Source: a virus | Virus record (IMG/VR): IMGVR_UViG_3300031227_000032 | Span: 1 to 64,000 of that record | Reading direction: 5' to 3' (one strand) | DNA: 64,000 nt | Part shown: in pieces, positions 15,853 through 22,807 of the stretch | Position numbering within the stretch: position 1 is the first letter of the stretch | Layout of the letters: each line of letters begins with the position of its first letter | The notes under the pieces: generated by a model | What the model saw: the letters and a program-made list of their open reading frames with translations, nothing else | Database searches by the model: none | Told to the model about the DNA's origin: nothing | Translations under genes and position numbers: made by a program

Positions 15853-16192
15853 TTTCAGCCTCCAATAATACTCTCTGCTTGTCTGCGATCCCCTGTATCT
15901 CAGCGTCCATCATGCCGGTAATGAGGATCAGCTCACCGGTCAGCGCGTCGTTTTGTTCCTGGTCGATATGCGGGTATAGCATGACGCGAACCTTGGCGCA
16001 ATGCACGCCCAGCGAGTTCATGCCAGACTGCACGGCCTGGATAGCCGCGTTACTTGCTACCACACAGTGCGATAGATTCTGTCCACTGATGAGCAGGCGC
16101 TTTTGTGTGACTTCAAGTGCGCGCACGGCGTGATTCAGCCATGCTGCGTATGCCAGCAGTAGAATGATAATGGCTATGAGTACGTATGTCAT
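15842..16192 (-). CDS. Membrane-anchored coiled-coil protein
   Basis: 116 residues. An N-terminal transmembrane segment (YVLIAIIILLLAYAAWL, about 3-19) followed by a long amphipathic helical region likely to form a coiled coil. The topology resembles phage Rz-like or small signal-anchor proteins, but the early-operon position argues against a lysis role. The start overlaps the upstream 32-codon gene by ATGA. Confidence 0.65.
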   Translation of the reverse strand: MTYVLIAIIILLLAYAAWLNHAVRALEVTQKRLLISGQNLSHCVVASNAAIQAVQSGMNSLGVHCAKVRVMLYPHIDQEQNDALTGELILITGMMDAEIQGIADKQRVLLEAENDK

Positions 16193-16287
16193 ACATCCTC
16201 CAGTGGCAACGCGGATGGGTTAGCATCGGGACGTATCCCGCCACCCGCGCTACCTGGAGGTTGAAATGTTGTTGCTGTCGTTGTCAT
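16189..16287 (-). CDS. 32-residue peptide, first gene of the early operon
   Basis: 32 codons, Thr-rich start then a Pro/Gly-rich body, ending exactly at the ATG of the next gene (ATGA overlap). The ATG lies only 9 nt after the -10 box at 16297-16302, so the mRNA has almost no leader and no Shine-Dalgarno. It may be a leaderless leader peptide that couples translation to the membrane protein downstream. Confidence 0.5.
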   Translation of the reverse strand: MTTTATTFQPPGSAGGGIRPDANPSALPLEDV

Positions 16288-16296
16288 ACGATGGAT

Positions 16297-16325
16297 AGCT
16301 TAACATAGCGTTGCGCGAATGTCAA
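16297..16325 (-). promoter_or_regulatory. Early leftward promoter of the divergent pair
   Basis: Minus strand TTGACA (16320-16325), 17-nt spacer, TAAGCT (16297-16302), with GATTTTGCG upstream of the -35. It heads the leftward operon. Confidence 0.8.
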
Positions 16326-16359
16326 GCGGATCACGCAAAATCGCGGAATAACTTACAGC

Positions 16360-16388
16360 TTGACAAACGCGGTAGGGTGTGGTATAAT
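16360..16388 (+). promoter_or_regulatory. Rightward promoter of the divergent pair
   Basis: TTGACA (16360-16365), 17-nt spacer, TATAAT (16383-16388). The two -35 boxes are only 34 nt apart back to back with the leftward promoter. Confidence 0.9.
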
Positions 16389-16419
16389 GATTGCGTAGTG
16401 AAATTTTGGAGTATGAGTG

Positions 16420-16581
16420 ATGACTACCAGACAAGAGACGTTACATTATTTTAGGAACAGGGGGCCGCGTGGCTCATATTGCAGAGCATCACAGCACTTA
16501 GCAATCAGGCTTGATATTATGTGGCGCGAAGTATATAAGGTATTGCCAGCATGGATACGTAAACTATTGGAGGTAAAGTGA
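16420..16581 (+). CDS. Small basic protein, possible DNA-binding peptide
   Basis: 53 residues, net basic, first gene of the rightward array. TTGGAG lies eight bases before the ATG; the TGA overlaps the next ATG (TGATG). The segment SQHLAIRLDIMWREVYKVLPAWIRKLL could form two helices like a helix-turn-helix, and the position at a divergent promoter suits a regulator, but there is no clear family match. Confidence 0.55.
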   Translation: MTTRQETLHYFRNRGPRGSYCRASQHLAIRLDIMWREVYKVLPAWIRKLLEVK

Positions 16582-17033
16582 TGAACAAGCTAGACGACAT
16601 GTTGCGTGAGATCATAAAACAGGCAGAGGCGGCAAGCGGTTGGTATTGTCCAGTCTGTCAACGCGGTGTGCGCCCTGAAGATGTTACATGGGAAGCACAT
16701 CACACCGAATGCGGCGCGGGCGTTATCATATCTGAGGAGGGCATTGTATCACGGCTAGCGAGGGCGCTCCGCGCGGCAGTTGGTCAGCGTGATAAGATGA
16801 TCGTTGAAGTTTTTGCGCGCATGAATGGCATTGATGAGCTAGGCTTGGCGGCGATAGCGAAAGACCTGGATGACCTGAAAATCACCGGTATACTGGATGG
16901 CAATTACAAATGCCCCGACTGTGACGGTGACGGTGATCTTGGCGCTGCCCCCGACTGGCGGCTGATCGCGTGCGAAACATGCGGAGGTCATGAGGATTCT
17001 TTGGGCACAGGCAAACTGCCGCCGTCATTTTAG
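16581..17033 (+). CDS. Protein with two zinc-binding clusters
   Basis: 150 residues: CPVC ... C near 24-50 at the N-terminus and a DnaJ-like CPDCDGDGD ... CETCGG (about 111-136) at the C-terminus, linked by helices. ATG at 16581 with GGAGG nine bases upstream. Function unknown; one of at least eight small Cys-cluster proteins here. Confidence 0.65.
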   Translation: MNKLDDMLREIIKQAEAASGWYCPVCQRGVRPEDVTWEAHHTECGAGVIISEEGIVSRLARALRAAVGQRDKMIVEVFARMNGIDELGLAAIAKDLDDLKITGILDGNYKCPDCDGDGDLGAAPDWRLIACETCGGHEDSLGTGKLPPSF

Positions 17034-17041
17034 ATAACCAC

Positions 17042-17070
17042 TTGACATTCCGTATTGACCATGCTATACT
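17042..17070 (+). promoter_or_regulatory. Promoter with repeated CAGTTAGCAA leader
   Basis: TTGACA (17042-17047), 17-nt spacer, TATACT (17065-17070), followed by TAGATCAGTTAGCAATC and AGGGAG before the ATG at 17100. Confidence 0.85.
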
Positions 17071-17099
17071 TAGATCAGTTAGCAATCAGGGAGACGGAA

Positions 17100-17477
17100 A
17101 TGAAACGCAATAGCAAACAACCTCAAATACCAGCAGCAGCGCAGATCATTGATCGCGCAACCGCTGATACTGTCACAGTGACGCGGTGGACATGTGAGCA
17201 GTCAGGCGGATACCGGACGGATTACAAGCCGGTACGTACTGATTATATCCTATGTACCAACTCCGCTCAGCCAGAGCAGAACACAACGCTCCGTTATACT
17301 GGGCGCAACATTTCCACCGCTGCTGAAATTATGACTCGCGCACATTACATTGCGGCCCGTGTGAATGATGGCATGAGCTATAAGGATGCGGCGGACGCGG
17401 CAGACAACGCGGGCAGTCTTGGTATGTGCCACCGTCACCCTGATCAAGTACATACTAATGATGGCTCTGAAAAATAA
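17100..17477 (+). CDS. Hypothetical protein
   Basis: 125 residues. ATG at 17100 with AGGGAG six bases upstream behind the class A leader. An N-terminal WTCEQSGGYRTDYKPVRTDYILC segment is predicted beta; the C-terminal part (ARVNDGMSYKDAADAADNAGSLG) is helical. No family recognised. Confidence 0.65.
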   Translation: MKRNSKQPQIPAAAQIIDRATADTVTVTRWTCEQSGGYRTDYKPVRTDYILCTNSAQPEQNTTLRYTGRNISTAAEIMTRAHYIAARVNDGMSYKDAADAADNAGSLGMCHRHPDQVHTNDGSEK

Positions 17478-17510
17478 GCGGGGCATTTTCTCCAAACCCC
17501 TTGACATTCT

Positions 17511-17539
17511 AACAAATCCATGTTATCATCTTATCAGTT
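17511..17539 (+). promoter_or_regulatory. Promoter with repeated leader
   Basis: TTGACA (17511-17516), 17-nt spacer, TATCAT (17534-17539); then TATCAGTTAGCAACAAGGAG and the ATG at 17559. Upstream element CATTTTCTCCAAACCCC. Confidence 0.85.
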
Positions 17540-17558
17540 AGCAACAAGGAGAAACGAA

Positions 17559-17720
17559 ATGACCGACATTAAAACAAACGCGAGAAACAGAGGATACCAG
17601 GACGGATTAGACGACGCCCTGAACAACACAGAAGCCAACCTGCTCAGCGATGTGTACAACAACAGCATCGACTACGTTGAAGGTTACTATGAAGGACGCA
17701 AGGACGGCAAGCACAGTTAA
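17559..17720 (+). CDS. Small acidic protein, 53 aa
   Basis: 53 residues with the pattern NRGYQDGLDDAL ... SIDYVEGYYEGRKDGKHS: two G-Y/D-x-D/E-G helices often seen in tiny phage proteins of unknown function. AAGGAG lies seven bases before the ATG. A monocistronic unit with its own promoter and terminator, so probably strongly expressed. Confidence 0.65.
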   Translation: MTDIKTNARNRGYQDGLDDALNNTEANLLSDVYNNSIDYVEGYYEGRKDGKHS

Positions 17721-17743
17721 AGCAACAGTAGCAACCGTCGAAT

Positions 17744-17772
17744 AAGCCCCGCTTAACGGTGGGGCTTTTGTT
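17744..17772 (+). terminator. Rho-independent terminator
   Basis: Stem AAGCCCC/GGGGCTT (17744-17750 with 17761-17767), extended by GC/GT at the loop, followed by TTGTTT. Confidence 0.85.
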
Positions 17773-17793
17773 TGCGCTATTTTCCGCAACAGC

Positions 17794-17822
17794 TTGACAA
17801 ACGCGGGGAGTTGTGGTATACT
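17794..17822 (+). promoter_or_regulatory. Sigma-70 promoter
   Basis: TTGACA (17794-17799), 17-nt spacer, TATACT (17817-17822). Upstream element TATTTTCCGCAACAGC. Confidence 0.85.
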
Positions 17823-17860
17823 TAATCAACGCGGCGAATGATCGCGCAAAGGAGACTGAT

Positions 17861-18499
17861 ATGGGCTGTGATATCCATATGTTTGTAGAGACGCGGCGCA
17901 ATTCGGACGCGCCGTGGCAGATGGTAGGTAAGGCGTGGCACGCTTGGTGGAAAGATGATCTAATTCATGCACCTTATGATGATCGGAATTATTTTACCTT
18001 TGCTATTCTGGCAGGGGTGCGGAACGGGTATGAAATTACGCCGATTGCGGAGCCGCGCGGCTTGCCTAATGATATGAGCACTGGGCTTCGTGAGCAACTA
18101 AAGGCGTCAGACGTTGACGATGAATCGCCGTATATCGGAGAGCACGGCCTATCGTGGCTAACCCTTGGCGAGCTTTTGGCGCATGACTGGGCGGCAGTAC
18201 AGGAATTGTGTGGATGTGTCGATGAGGAGCACTATCGGGCGTTCCGGTCGGGATACGGGCCACCGCAGCAGTACAGCGGCGGCGTGTCCGGCGGCCCATC
18301 GCGGATTGTCAGCAATGAAGAATTGAATGCGATCATTGACGGCAAAGCGGAGCGCAGCGTTCATCACTATTACACTTGGATAAAGTGGCAAGAGCCTCAT
18401 AGCGAGATTTGCGATACGTTTTATGATGAGGCAATTCCAAGGCTGCAATCGCTCGGCGATCCTGAAAACGTCCGCATAGTATTTGACTTTGATAGCTAA
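17861..18499 (+). CDS. Conserved phage protein, MGCDIH family
   Basis: 212 residues beginning MGCDIHMFVE, a start I recognise from many phage and bacterial hypothetical proteins that also have R(D/N)Y-x(2)F-x(2)LAGVRNG and EHGLSWLTLGEL, all seen here. Function unknown; conserved Cys, Asp and His near the N-terminus could bind metal. GGAG lies six bases before the ATG. Followed 6 nt later by an ASCH-like gene. Confidence 0.75.
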   Translation: MGCDIHMFVETRRNSDAPWQMVGKAWHAWWKDDLIHAPYDDRNYFTFAILAGVRNGYEITPIAEPRGLPNDMSTGLREQLKASDVDDESPYIGEHGLSWLTLGELLAHDWAAVQELCGCVDEEHYRAFRSGYGPPQQYSGGVSGGPSRIVSNEELNAIIDGKAERSVHHYYTWIKWQEPHSEICDTFYDEAIPRLQSLGDPENVRIVFDFDS

Positions 18500-18505
18500 A
18501 GGCAA

Positions 18506-18901
18506 ATGATGATTGATCTACCGATGAAACCATTCCATCAGCGGCTAATCGCCAAGGGTGACAAAACTACCACGTTACGCGGCAAGGTGTGGCGACCTGA
18601 TACGTATAGGATGTATGGCTATGGTGAGAGTGTAGGGAATGCTTACATGGAATTGCTATGCGAGTATACAGCGCCGGTGTTCATCGTATTTGAAGCTGAC
18701 GGGATGCTCGACTGGACACGGCAAACGATCAGCGGCAAATACTGGCTAGCGAAGTCTGAGGGGTATGAGTCAGTAGCGGAGTTTGAATCGTTCATGCGCT
18801 GCTGGAAGATATGGGGCAAGCCGTTCGGTGAACGCTTCATTACAGGCGAGCGTAACCTATGGCTGCATAGTGTAGTGTATGTGGAGGCAAATGATGAGTA
18901 G
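18506..18901 (+). CDS. ASCH/PUA-like domain protein
   Basis: 131 residues. The N-terminal PMKPFHQRLIAKGDKTTTLRGKVW and the following beta-rich body suit an ASCH-type (PUA-fold) domain, which binds RNA or nucleotides. The closing segment AEFESFMRCWKIWG...LWLHSVVYV is typical of phage ASCH proteins. The start is one of two adjacent ATGs (18506 or 18509) with only AAAGG upstream, so translation may depend on coupling. Confidence 0.6.
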   Translation: MMIDLPMKPFHQRLIAKGDKTTTLRGKVWRPDTYRMYGYGESVGNAYMELLCEYTAPVFIVFEADGMLDWTRQTISGKYWLAKSEGYESVAEFESFMRCWKIWGKPFGERFITGERNLWLHSVVYVEANDE

Positions 18902-19163
18902 ACCACCGAGCTATCGGATTATCAGGCGTGCTTATGCGGATGGGCGTGAAGAGTTCAGGGTGAGGCTGGGCGGCATCATGGCATGGTGGCTGGCCGTTGA
19001 TACGTCATGGGGGCAATTGGACAAGGTATGGAGTTCAGGCAAGCCGCACGTGTTCCGCAACAGAGATGACGCAGAAGAGGCATGCCACAAGCACTGGAAT
19101 AAGTGGGTATCGAAACAGCAGATCATCACAGACGAAACGCACTTTGATCCGGAGTCACCATGA
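18894..19163 (+). CDS. Small Trp-rich hypothetical protein
   Basis: 89 residues. ATG at 18894 with GGAGG seven bases upstream, overlapping the previous gene by 8 nt; the ATG at 18891 is an alternative. Beta-strand start (RIIRRAYADGREEFRVRLGG) then a helix with Cys-His-x-His. No family recognised. Confidence 0.6.
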   Translation: MSRPPSYRIIRRAYADGREEFRVRLGGIMAWWLAVDTSWGQLDKVWSSGKPHVFRNRDDAEEACHKHWNKWVSKQQIITDETHFDPESP

Positions 19164-19288
19164 CGTTCTGTGACCACTGCAGCGCGGCGATCCTACCAGG
19201 GTGGGGGCATGTATGCGACGGCGCGGCGCTGTGTGATGCGTGCTGGGCGTGGTTGGGGTATAAGGTGGAGGATGATTATGTGCCGTAA
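19160..19288 (+). CDS. 42-residue zinc-finger protein
   Basis: 42 codons, ATGA overlap with the previous gene and GGAG five bases upstream. CDHC (4-7) and CDAC (25-28) form a C4 zinc ribbon. It ends overlapping the metalloprotease-like gene by 11 nt. Function unknown. Confidence 0.6.
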   Translation: MTFCDHCSAAILPGWGHVCDGAALCDACWAWLGYKVEDDYVP

Positions 19289-19655
19289 CCTGCACCGCCG
19301 TAAGCGATACTTAAACGCTGTGCTGAGTTGCTGCAAGATTGAAATGCACGTGCATTCTGGATATGGTGCGATGGCCAACCTTAACGAGCGCTCTATTTGC
19401 ATACCGGCGATATTCAACAAGCAAACATTCACGGTGGCAATGCATGAGATCGGGCATATCATGTGCGGAGATGATCAGGACATTATGCGCTGTGAGCTAA
19501 GAGCGTGGGACTGGGCACACAAGAAGATGAAACGGCGCGGATGGTGGGACGCTGAAGCGGAAACGCGGGCATTGCAGAGCTTGGAAACGTATCGCGATGG
19601 TCTAGCATCTACTGACTGGAGGCCGGCGACGGCTAGAGTTACCCCGCGAGTGTAG
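19278..19655 (+). CDS. ImmA/IrrE-like zinc metallopeptidase
   Basis: 125 residues. The zincin motif HEIGH (about 56-60) in AMHEIGHIMCGDD, then CELRAWDWAHKKM with a Glu placed as the third zinc ligand, matches the compact ImmA/IrrE peptidases. Known relatives cleave repressors or regulators. ATG at 19278 with GGAGG six bases upstream. No repressor gene lies next to it, so the target is open. Confidence 0.65.
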   Translation: MCRNLHRRKRYLNAVLSCCKIEMHVHSGYGAMANLNERSICIPAIFNKQTFTVAMHEIGHIMCGDDQDIMRCELRAWDWAHKKMKRRGWWDAEAETRALQSLETYRDGLASTDWRPATARVTPRV

Positions 19656-19722
19656 GCAGGGCTACAGCGTGACGCGATCCGCGCGCTACTAGAATTTACC
19701 ACTGCTATTTTCTGCTAACTGC

Positions 19723-19751
19723 TTGACATATCCAAAATACTGCGTTATACT
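19723..19751 (+). promoter_or_regulatory. Promoter with repeated leader
   Basis: TTGACA (19723-19728), 17-nt spacer, TATACT (19746-19751); leader TAGATCAGTTGACAACGGAGG. Upstream element TATTTTCTGCTAACTGC. Confidence 0.85.
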
Positions 19752-19781
19752 TAGATCAGTTGACAACGGAGGTACATAGAA

Positions 19782-19922
19782 ATGGAGATTGAAGCAGTGC
19801 TGATGAAATACGAAAATCATGTGTATGCCGTGGTATCACGCGATGGCAGGCGTCAATATTTCAGGGCAGCAAATGATCGTGATGCGGCAAAGTACACTGA
19901 ACGTTTATGGAGCGCACACTAG
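19782..19922 (+). CDS. 46-residue hypothetical protein
   Basis: 46 codons with GGAGG nine bases upstream and a dedicated promoter. A beta hairpin (YENHVYAVVSRDGRRQYFRA) followed by a helix. First of a run of small genes to 21576. No family recognised. Confidence 0.6.
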   Translation: MEIEAVLMKYENHVYAVVSRDGRRQYFRAANDRDAAKYTERLWSAH

Positions 19923-19956
19923 CTAGTCTAGTGCATATATTTCAGGAGGTTATGAC

Positions 19957-20157
19957 GTGAGTGGATTATTGAAGTGGATCGGCGTTGGACGTGAACCAAC
20001 AATACCGGGCGACAACGCGGCAACAGACATATACGAGGCAACCGCTGAGATTATCGTCAGTTATGACACCGGACGATCTGATGTTATGCAGCCAGGTGAG
20101 CGACTGGAATGCGCAGCCCATGATTATCCGATCAGCGTGCAGGCACACAGTAGCTAG
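19957..20157 (+). CDS. 66-residue hypothetical protein, GTG start
   Basis: GTG at 19957 with AGGAGG seven bases upstream. Short amphipathic N-terminal helix, then a beta-rich body with a PGERLECAAHDYPISV ending. No family recognised. Confidence 0.6.
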   Translation: MSGLLKWIGVGREPTIPGDNAATDIYEATAEIIVSYDTGRSDVMQPGERLECAAHDYPISVQAHSS

Positions 20158-20187
20158 ACTGCTGACAATAGTAATGGAGGTGTGGAT

Positions 20188-20376
20188 ATGACATGTGACA
20201 AATGTAGCGGTGCGGGACAATATAGTGTGCGAGGAGAATATCAGCAATGCGATAAGTGCAAAGGGCGGGGCGTCATCCTGTCCAGCGCAGACAAGATTGC
20301 GGAATCCCTGGAGGGCATCAACGTATCCTTTGCGTCTATTGCACAATCGCTGCGCATCCTGACAGATACACACTAG
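20188..20376 (+). CDS. DnaJ-type zinc-finger protein
   Basis: 62 residues. CDKCSGAGQ and CDKCKGRG (about 3-30) are two CxxCxGxG repeats, as in the zinc domain of DnaJ, then an amphipathic helix (SADKIAESLEGINVSFASIAQSL). GGAGG precedes the ATG by about eight bases. Possible RNA- or protein-binding adaptor. Confidence 0.65.
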   Translation: MTCDKCSGAGQYSVRGEYQQCDKCKGRGVILSSADKIAESLEGINVSFASIAQSLRILTDTH

Positions 20377-20418
20377 GCGGCAAGTAGACTACAGTACATA
20401 CACTGAGGAGGTGTGATG

Positions 20419-20685
20419 ATGAAAGTACCAGACAGATTCGAAATATTCAAGATCGCCCGAAAATGGTGGATGTTATTTCGATGCCGCGCGGCAGTACTAC
20501 GCATACTGGGCATGAGTGATCTATTCCCGATGCATGATGATGATGACTGCCTGGATCACTGTGCAGCATACAACGCGGCGATGTTTAACATCAGAAGCGC
20601 GATTGCCGAGGAGTTACATATTCGTCAGGAATGGCTTGAAGCATACAACGCTATGGAAGCTGCATTAGACGCTGAGGAGGTGTGA
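20419..20685 (+). CDS. Helical hypothetical protein
   Basis: 88 residues, mostly helical, basic N-terminus and acidic C-terminus. Three adjacent starts (GTG 20413, ATG 20416, ATG 20419); 20419 has the best spacing to GGAGG. Ribosome-binding cassette GAGGAGGTGTGATG is shared with neighbouring genes. Confidence 0.6.
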   Translation: MKVPDRFEIFKIARKWWMLFRCRAAVLRILGMSDLFPMHDDDDCLDHCAAYNAAMFNIRSAIAEELHIRQEWLEAYNAMEAALDAEEV

Positions 20686-20686
20686 A

Positions 20687-20884
20687 GTGAATATGGAACG
20701 TGAGAAAATCTCTGAGTTTGACGTATGCTTGGCGTTCACTCCAATGACAACGCAAGGGCCGCTGGATTTCCAGTACATTGATTACAACGGTATGATACTG
20801 CGGCTACAGCATGACGCGGACGGATGGTATGTGAATCTGCCAGTACAAGAGGCGCATATCACATACGGCGACAGGAACATTTAG
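20687..20884 (+). CDS. 65-residue hypothetical protein, GTG start
   Basis: GTG at 20687 with GGAGG six bases upstream (ATG at 20693 would be 12 bases away). Beta-rich with LDFQYIDYNGMILRLQ and WYVNLPVQ. No family recognised. Confidence 0.55.
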   Translation: MNMEREKISEFDVCLAFTPMTTQGPLDFQYIDYNGMILRLQHDADGWYVNLPVQEAHITYGDRNI

Positions 20885-20904
20885 TACACACGAGGAGGTG
20901 TAAC

Positions 20905-21090
20905 ATGAGCAATATAGCTGACAAGATCAGAGACGGCCTGGAACGCATGATCAATACTGATTTGAACATTGACGACATGGCAAGGGCGCACGCAACGCTG
21001 GTAGCCATCGCAGAATGGTGTGAAACCACAGATGATGCACGCGGGGCATATATGGTAAAGCACATTATCGCAGAGCGCTTGGAGGTGTGA
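20905..21090 (+). CDS. 61-residue helical protein
   Basis: Two predicted helices around an INTDLNIDDMARAHATL turn; acidic. GAGGAGGTGTAAC before the ATG at 20905. No family recognised. Confidence 0.6.
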   Translation: MSNIADKIRDGLERMINTDLNIDDMARAHATLVAIAEWCETTDDARGAYMVKHIIAERLEV

Positions 21091-21091
21091 T

Positions 21092-21394
21092 ATGAAACGC
21101 TGGATAATCCGCCACGCTGTAAACTTGCTAGACAGGCAAGACGCGGCAAAGCTGAAAGTAAATGATCTAGTGATTGGCTGGCATAATGCAGGTATACGCA
21201 TCGGATTGCTGGATGATATCAGTGCCAACAAGCAAGGCGCATACTGTGTATACATGGGCAGCAATCGTTGTAGCAGATTTCATTACGTGGCAAGGGTCAC
21301 AACGTGGGCGGCGTTTGTGTTTGTGCTATTCAGCCAGCCGCGCAACCTCGGCAAGCTGTTTGAAGTGCTCGCCGATCAACGGGAGGATGTATGA
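21092..21394 (+). CDS. Hypothetical protein
   Basis: 100 residues, basic. The middle (LLDDISANKQGAYCVYMGSNRCSRFHYVARV) is beta-rich, followed by a hydrophobic stretch AAFVFVLFSQP and a helix. GGAGG in the end of the previous gene. ATGA overlap with the HTH gene that follows. Confidence 0.6.
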   Translation: MKRWIIRHAVNLLDRQDAAKLKVNDLVIGWHNAGIRIGLLDDISANKQGAYCVYMGSNRCSRFHYVARVTTWAAFVFVLFSQPRNLGKLFEVLADQREDV

Positions 21395-21576
21395 TCGAAT
21401 ACATCACAATGAAGCAAGTTAGCGTAACCTTGCCGCTATCACGTGAGCGTATCGGACAGCTAGTACGTGCTGGCACAATCGCGCGTGACGGACGTAATCG
21501 CTACAGCAAGGCAGACGTTGAGGCGTATCGTGACGCGCCGCGCAGCAAGGGCGGCAGGCCGAAAGTACAGCGGTGA
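21391..21576 (+). CDS. Helix-turn-helix protein, excisionase/MerR-like
   Basis: 61 residues. YITMKQVSVTLPLSRERIGQLVRAGTIARDGRNRYSKADVEAY is a compact HTH_17-type winged helix, the fold of excisionases and small regulators, with a basic Arg/Lys tail (GGRPKVQR). GGGAGG upstream; ATGA overlap. With a serine recombinase 2.4 kb further on, a directionality factor is possible; a transcription regulator is equally so. Confidence 0.7.
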   Translation: MIEYITMKQVSVTLPLSRERIGQLVRAGTIARDGRNRYSKADVEAYRDAPRSKGGRPKVQR

Positions 21577-21605
21577 AATTACGCTGGCTATTTTTCGTAA
21601 ACCCC

Positions 21606-21634
21606 TTGACAAACTAAAATTACCATGTTATCAT
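21606..21634 (+). promoter_or_regulatory. Promoter with a long leader
   Basis: TTGACA (21606-21611), 17-nt spacer, TATCAT (21629-21634). Upstream element CTATTTTTCGTAAACCCC. The next credible start is at 21796, leaving about 155 nt of leader. That leader holds a GATCGCAAGATC hairpin and G-rich runs, and could be a structured or regulatory RNA. Confidence 0.8.
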
Positions 21635-21795
21635 ATTACTAGATCGCAAGATCGAACCTTGAAAAAGGGGCGGGGAACTGGGGAGACAAACCCAACTCCG
21701 AATAAAAAAGCACCCGATGAACCTGGTGAACAGACCAAGAGAATCGGGGAATCTGGTAGAGGGATATACCCTCAAATCTTTCCAAGGGGTCAGCA

Positions 21796-22017
21796 ATGAC
21801 TACCACAACCTTCACCATCCTCCGCATCGCCATCCTCGATGGCTTCATCGTTCCCGCCACCTGGGAGAACGTCGCCCGGATCGAAGGCGCGCAGAACACC
21901 CGCGAGTTTCGCACTCGCCTGTACACTGAAGTGGAGAACGATCTCCGCTCCACCGCCATCGCCACCAGCGCACTCTATAGCGCTGGTCATTCCACAGGGC
22001 TGGTTGGCTTAAGCTAA
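21796..22017 (+). CDS. 73-residue hypothetical protein with unusual codon use
   Basis: ATG at 21796 with AAGGGG about six bases upstream. C-ending codons dominate (ACC, ATC, CTC, GCC), unlike the neighbours, which suggests recent transfer. Beta-strand start (TTFTILRIAILDGFIV), helical middle, Ser/Gly-rich end. After the stop come a GGTTGGC/GCTAACC hairpin and CCCTTCGGGG, possibly a weak terminator. No family recognised. Confidence 0.5.
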   Translation: MTTTTFTILRIAILDGFIVPATWENVARIEGAQNTREFRTRLYTEVENDLRSTAIATSALYSAGHSTGLVGLS

Positions 22018-22076
22018 CCGACCCTTCGGGGCATGAGTGAAGATATACCAGATTCTCAGTATTATCGGAGGCAACC

Positions 22077-22235
22077 ATGACCAAATCACAAGAGGCAGAC
22101 AAGATCAACAAGCGTATCATCGCTGATGCGTTGCAGGGTATCGACACATCCAGCGAGGCGTGTCTGCCGGGTATGTCGGCATCCCAAATCTATTGGGATC
22201 ATTATATTGTGGCTAAGGAGGTGACGCATGGATAA
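22077..22235 (+). CDS. 52-residue hypothetical protein
   Basis: 52 codons with CGGAGG five bases before the ATG; the 3' end overlaps the next gene by 8 nt. Helical, with ADKINKRIIADALQG. No own promoter recognised, so it is likely read through from 21606. Confidence 0.55.
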   Translation: MTKSQEADKINKRIIADALQGIDTSSEACLPGMSASQIYWDHYIVAKEVTHG

Positions 22236-22416
22236 GCTATACAAGATCATCGAGACGCCGATCAGCAACAGCGTATCGAGTTATGACGTGTATGTGTATG
22301 TGCCGGGGCTACGCAGCCTTGAGTACCTAGACTCACATGATAGCCTGGATGATGCGCGGCTGTACTGTGAGGCGCGCGGCGTGGTAGTGAAGGAATCGTT
22401 AGTAAATGGAGGATGA
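22228..22416 (+). CDS. 62-residue hypothetical protein
   Basis: ATG at 22228 with GGAGG six bases upstream. Beta-rich (SSYDVYVYVPGLRSLEYLDSH) followed by a helix (SLDDARLYCEARG). No family recognised. Confidence 0.6.
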   Translation: MDKLYKIIETPISNSVSSYDVYVYVPGLRSLEYLDSHDSLDDARLYCEARGVVVKESLVNGG

Positions 22417-22430
22417 TTTGGGATAACCCC

Positions 22431-22458
22431 TTGACATTTACAGAATAACGGTTATAAT
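22431..22458 (+). promoter_or_regulatory. Promoter of a predicted leaderless mRNA
   Basis: TTGACA (22431-22436), 16-nt spacer, TATAAT (22453-22458); the ATG at 22465 follows after exactly 6 nt. Confidence 0.85.
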
Positions 22459-22464
22459 AGAACC

Positions 22465-22806
22465 ATGACAAGTGAAACACAGACGGATAGCAAAACGAAA
22501 CAGCAGCACCTAATCGGGCTGGCTGAGTCAGTACGCGGACTGGCTGAGGGATGCGCAATCGACATGCTACTCGCCGCCGCCGAAGCTGGCGAAACTGAGT
22601 ATACGCTGAATCATAAAGAACTGATCGCCGCTGGCGCAAATCGCATTCACGAGACGCTCGGATGTGACGTACCGGAGCAGGTCAAAGCTGAGATTATCAA
22701 GCTGACCACCGCGCTGATTGCAAACGAAAGCGGACTGAACGAATGGACAGCGGGCCTCATCAGCACCAACCTTGACGACCTGCACATTATCGCTAGGGGC
22801 AAGTAA
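22465..22806 (+). CDS. Helical hypothetical protein, leaderless start
   Basis: 113 residues, helical and acidic. The ATG is 6 nt after the -10 box and has no Shine-Dalgarno, so the mRNA should begin at or next to the AUG. Hydrophilic N-terminus (SETQTDSKTKQQH), then helices with an even charge pattern. No family recognised. Confidence 0.65.
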   Translation: MTSETQTDSKTKQQHLIGLAESVRGLAEGCAIDMLLAAAEAGETEYTLNHKELIAAGANRIHETLGCDVPEQVKAEIIKLTTALIANESGLNEWTAGLISTNLDDLHIIARGK

Positions 22807-22807
22807 G

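Noticed and set aside
21717-21929. 70-codon frame in the leader region
   Set aside because: No ribosome binding site, His/Arg/Pro-rich shadow composition, and it overlaps the better-supported frame at 21796.
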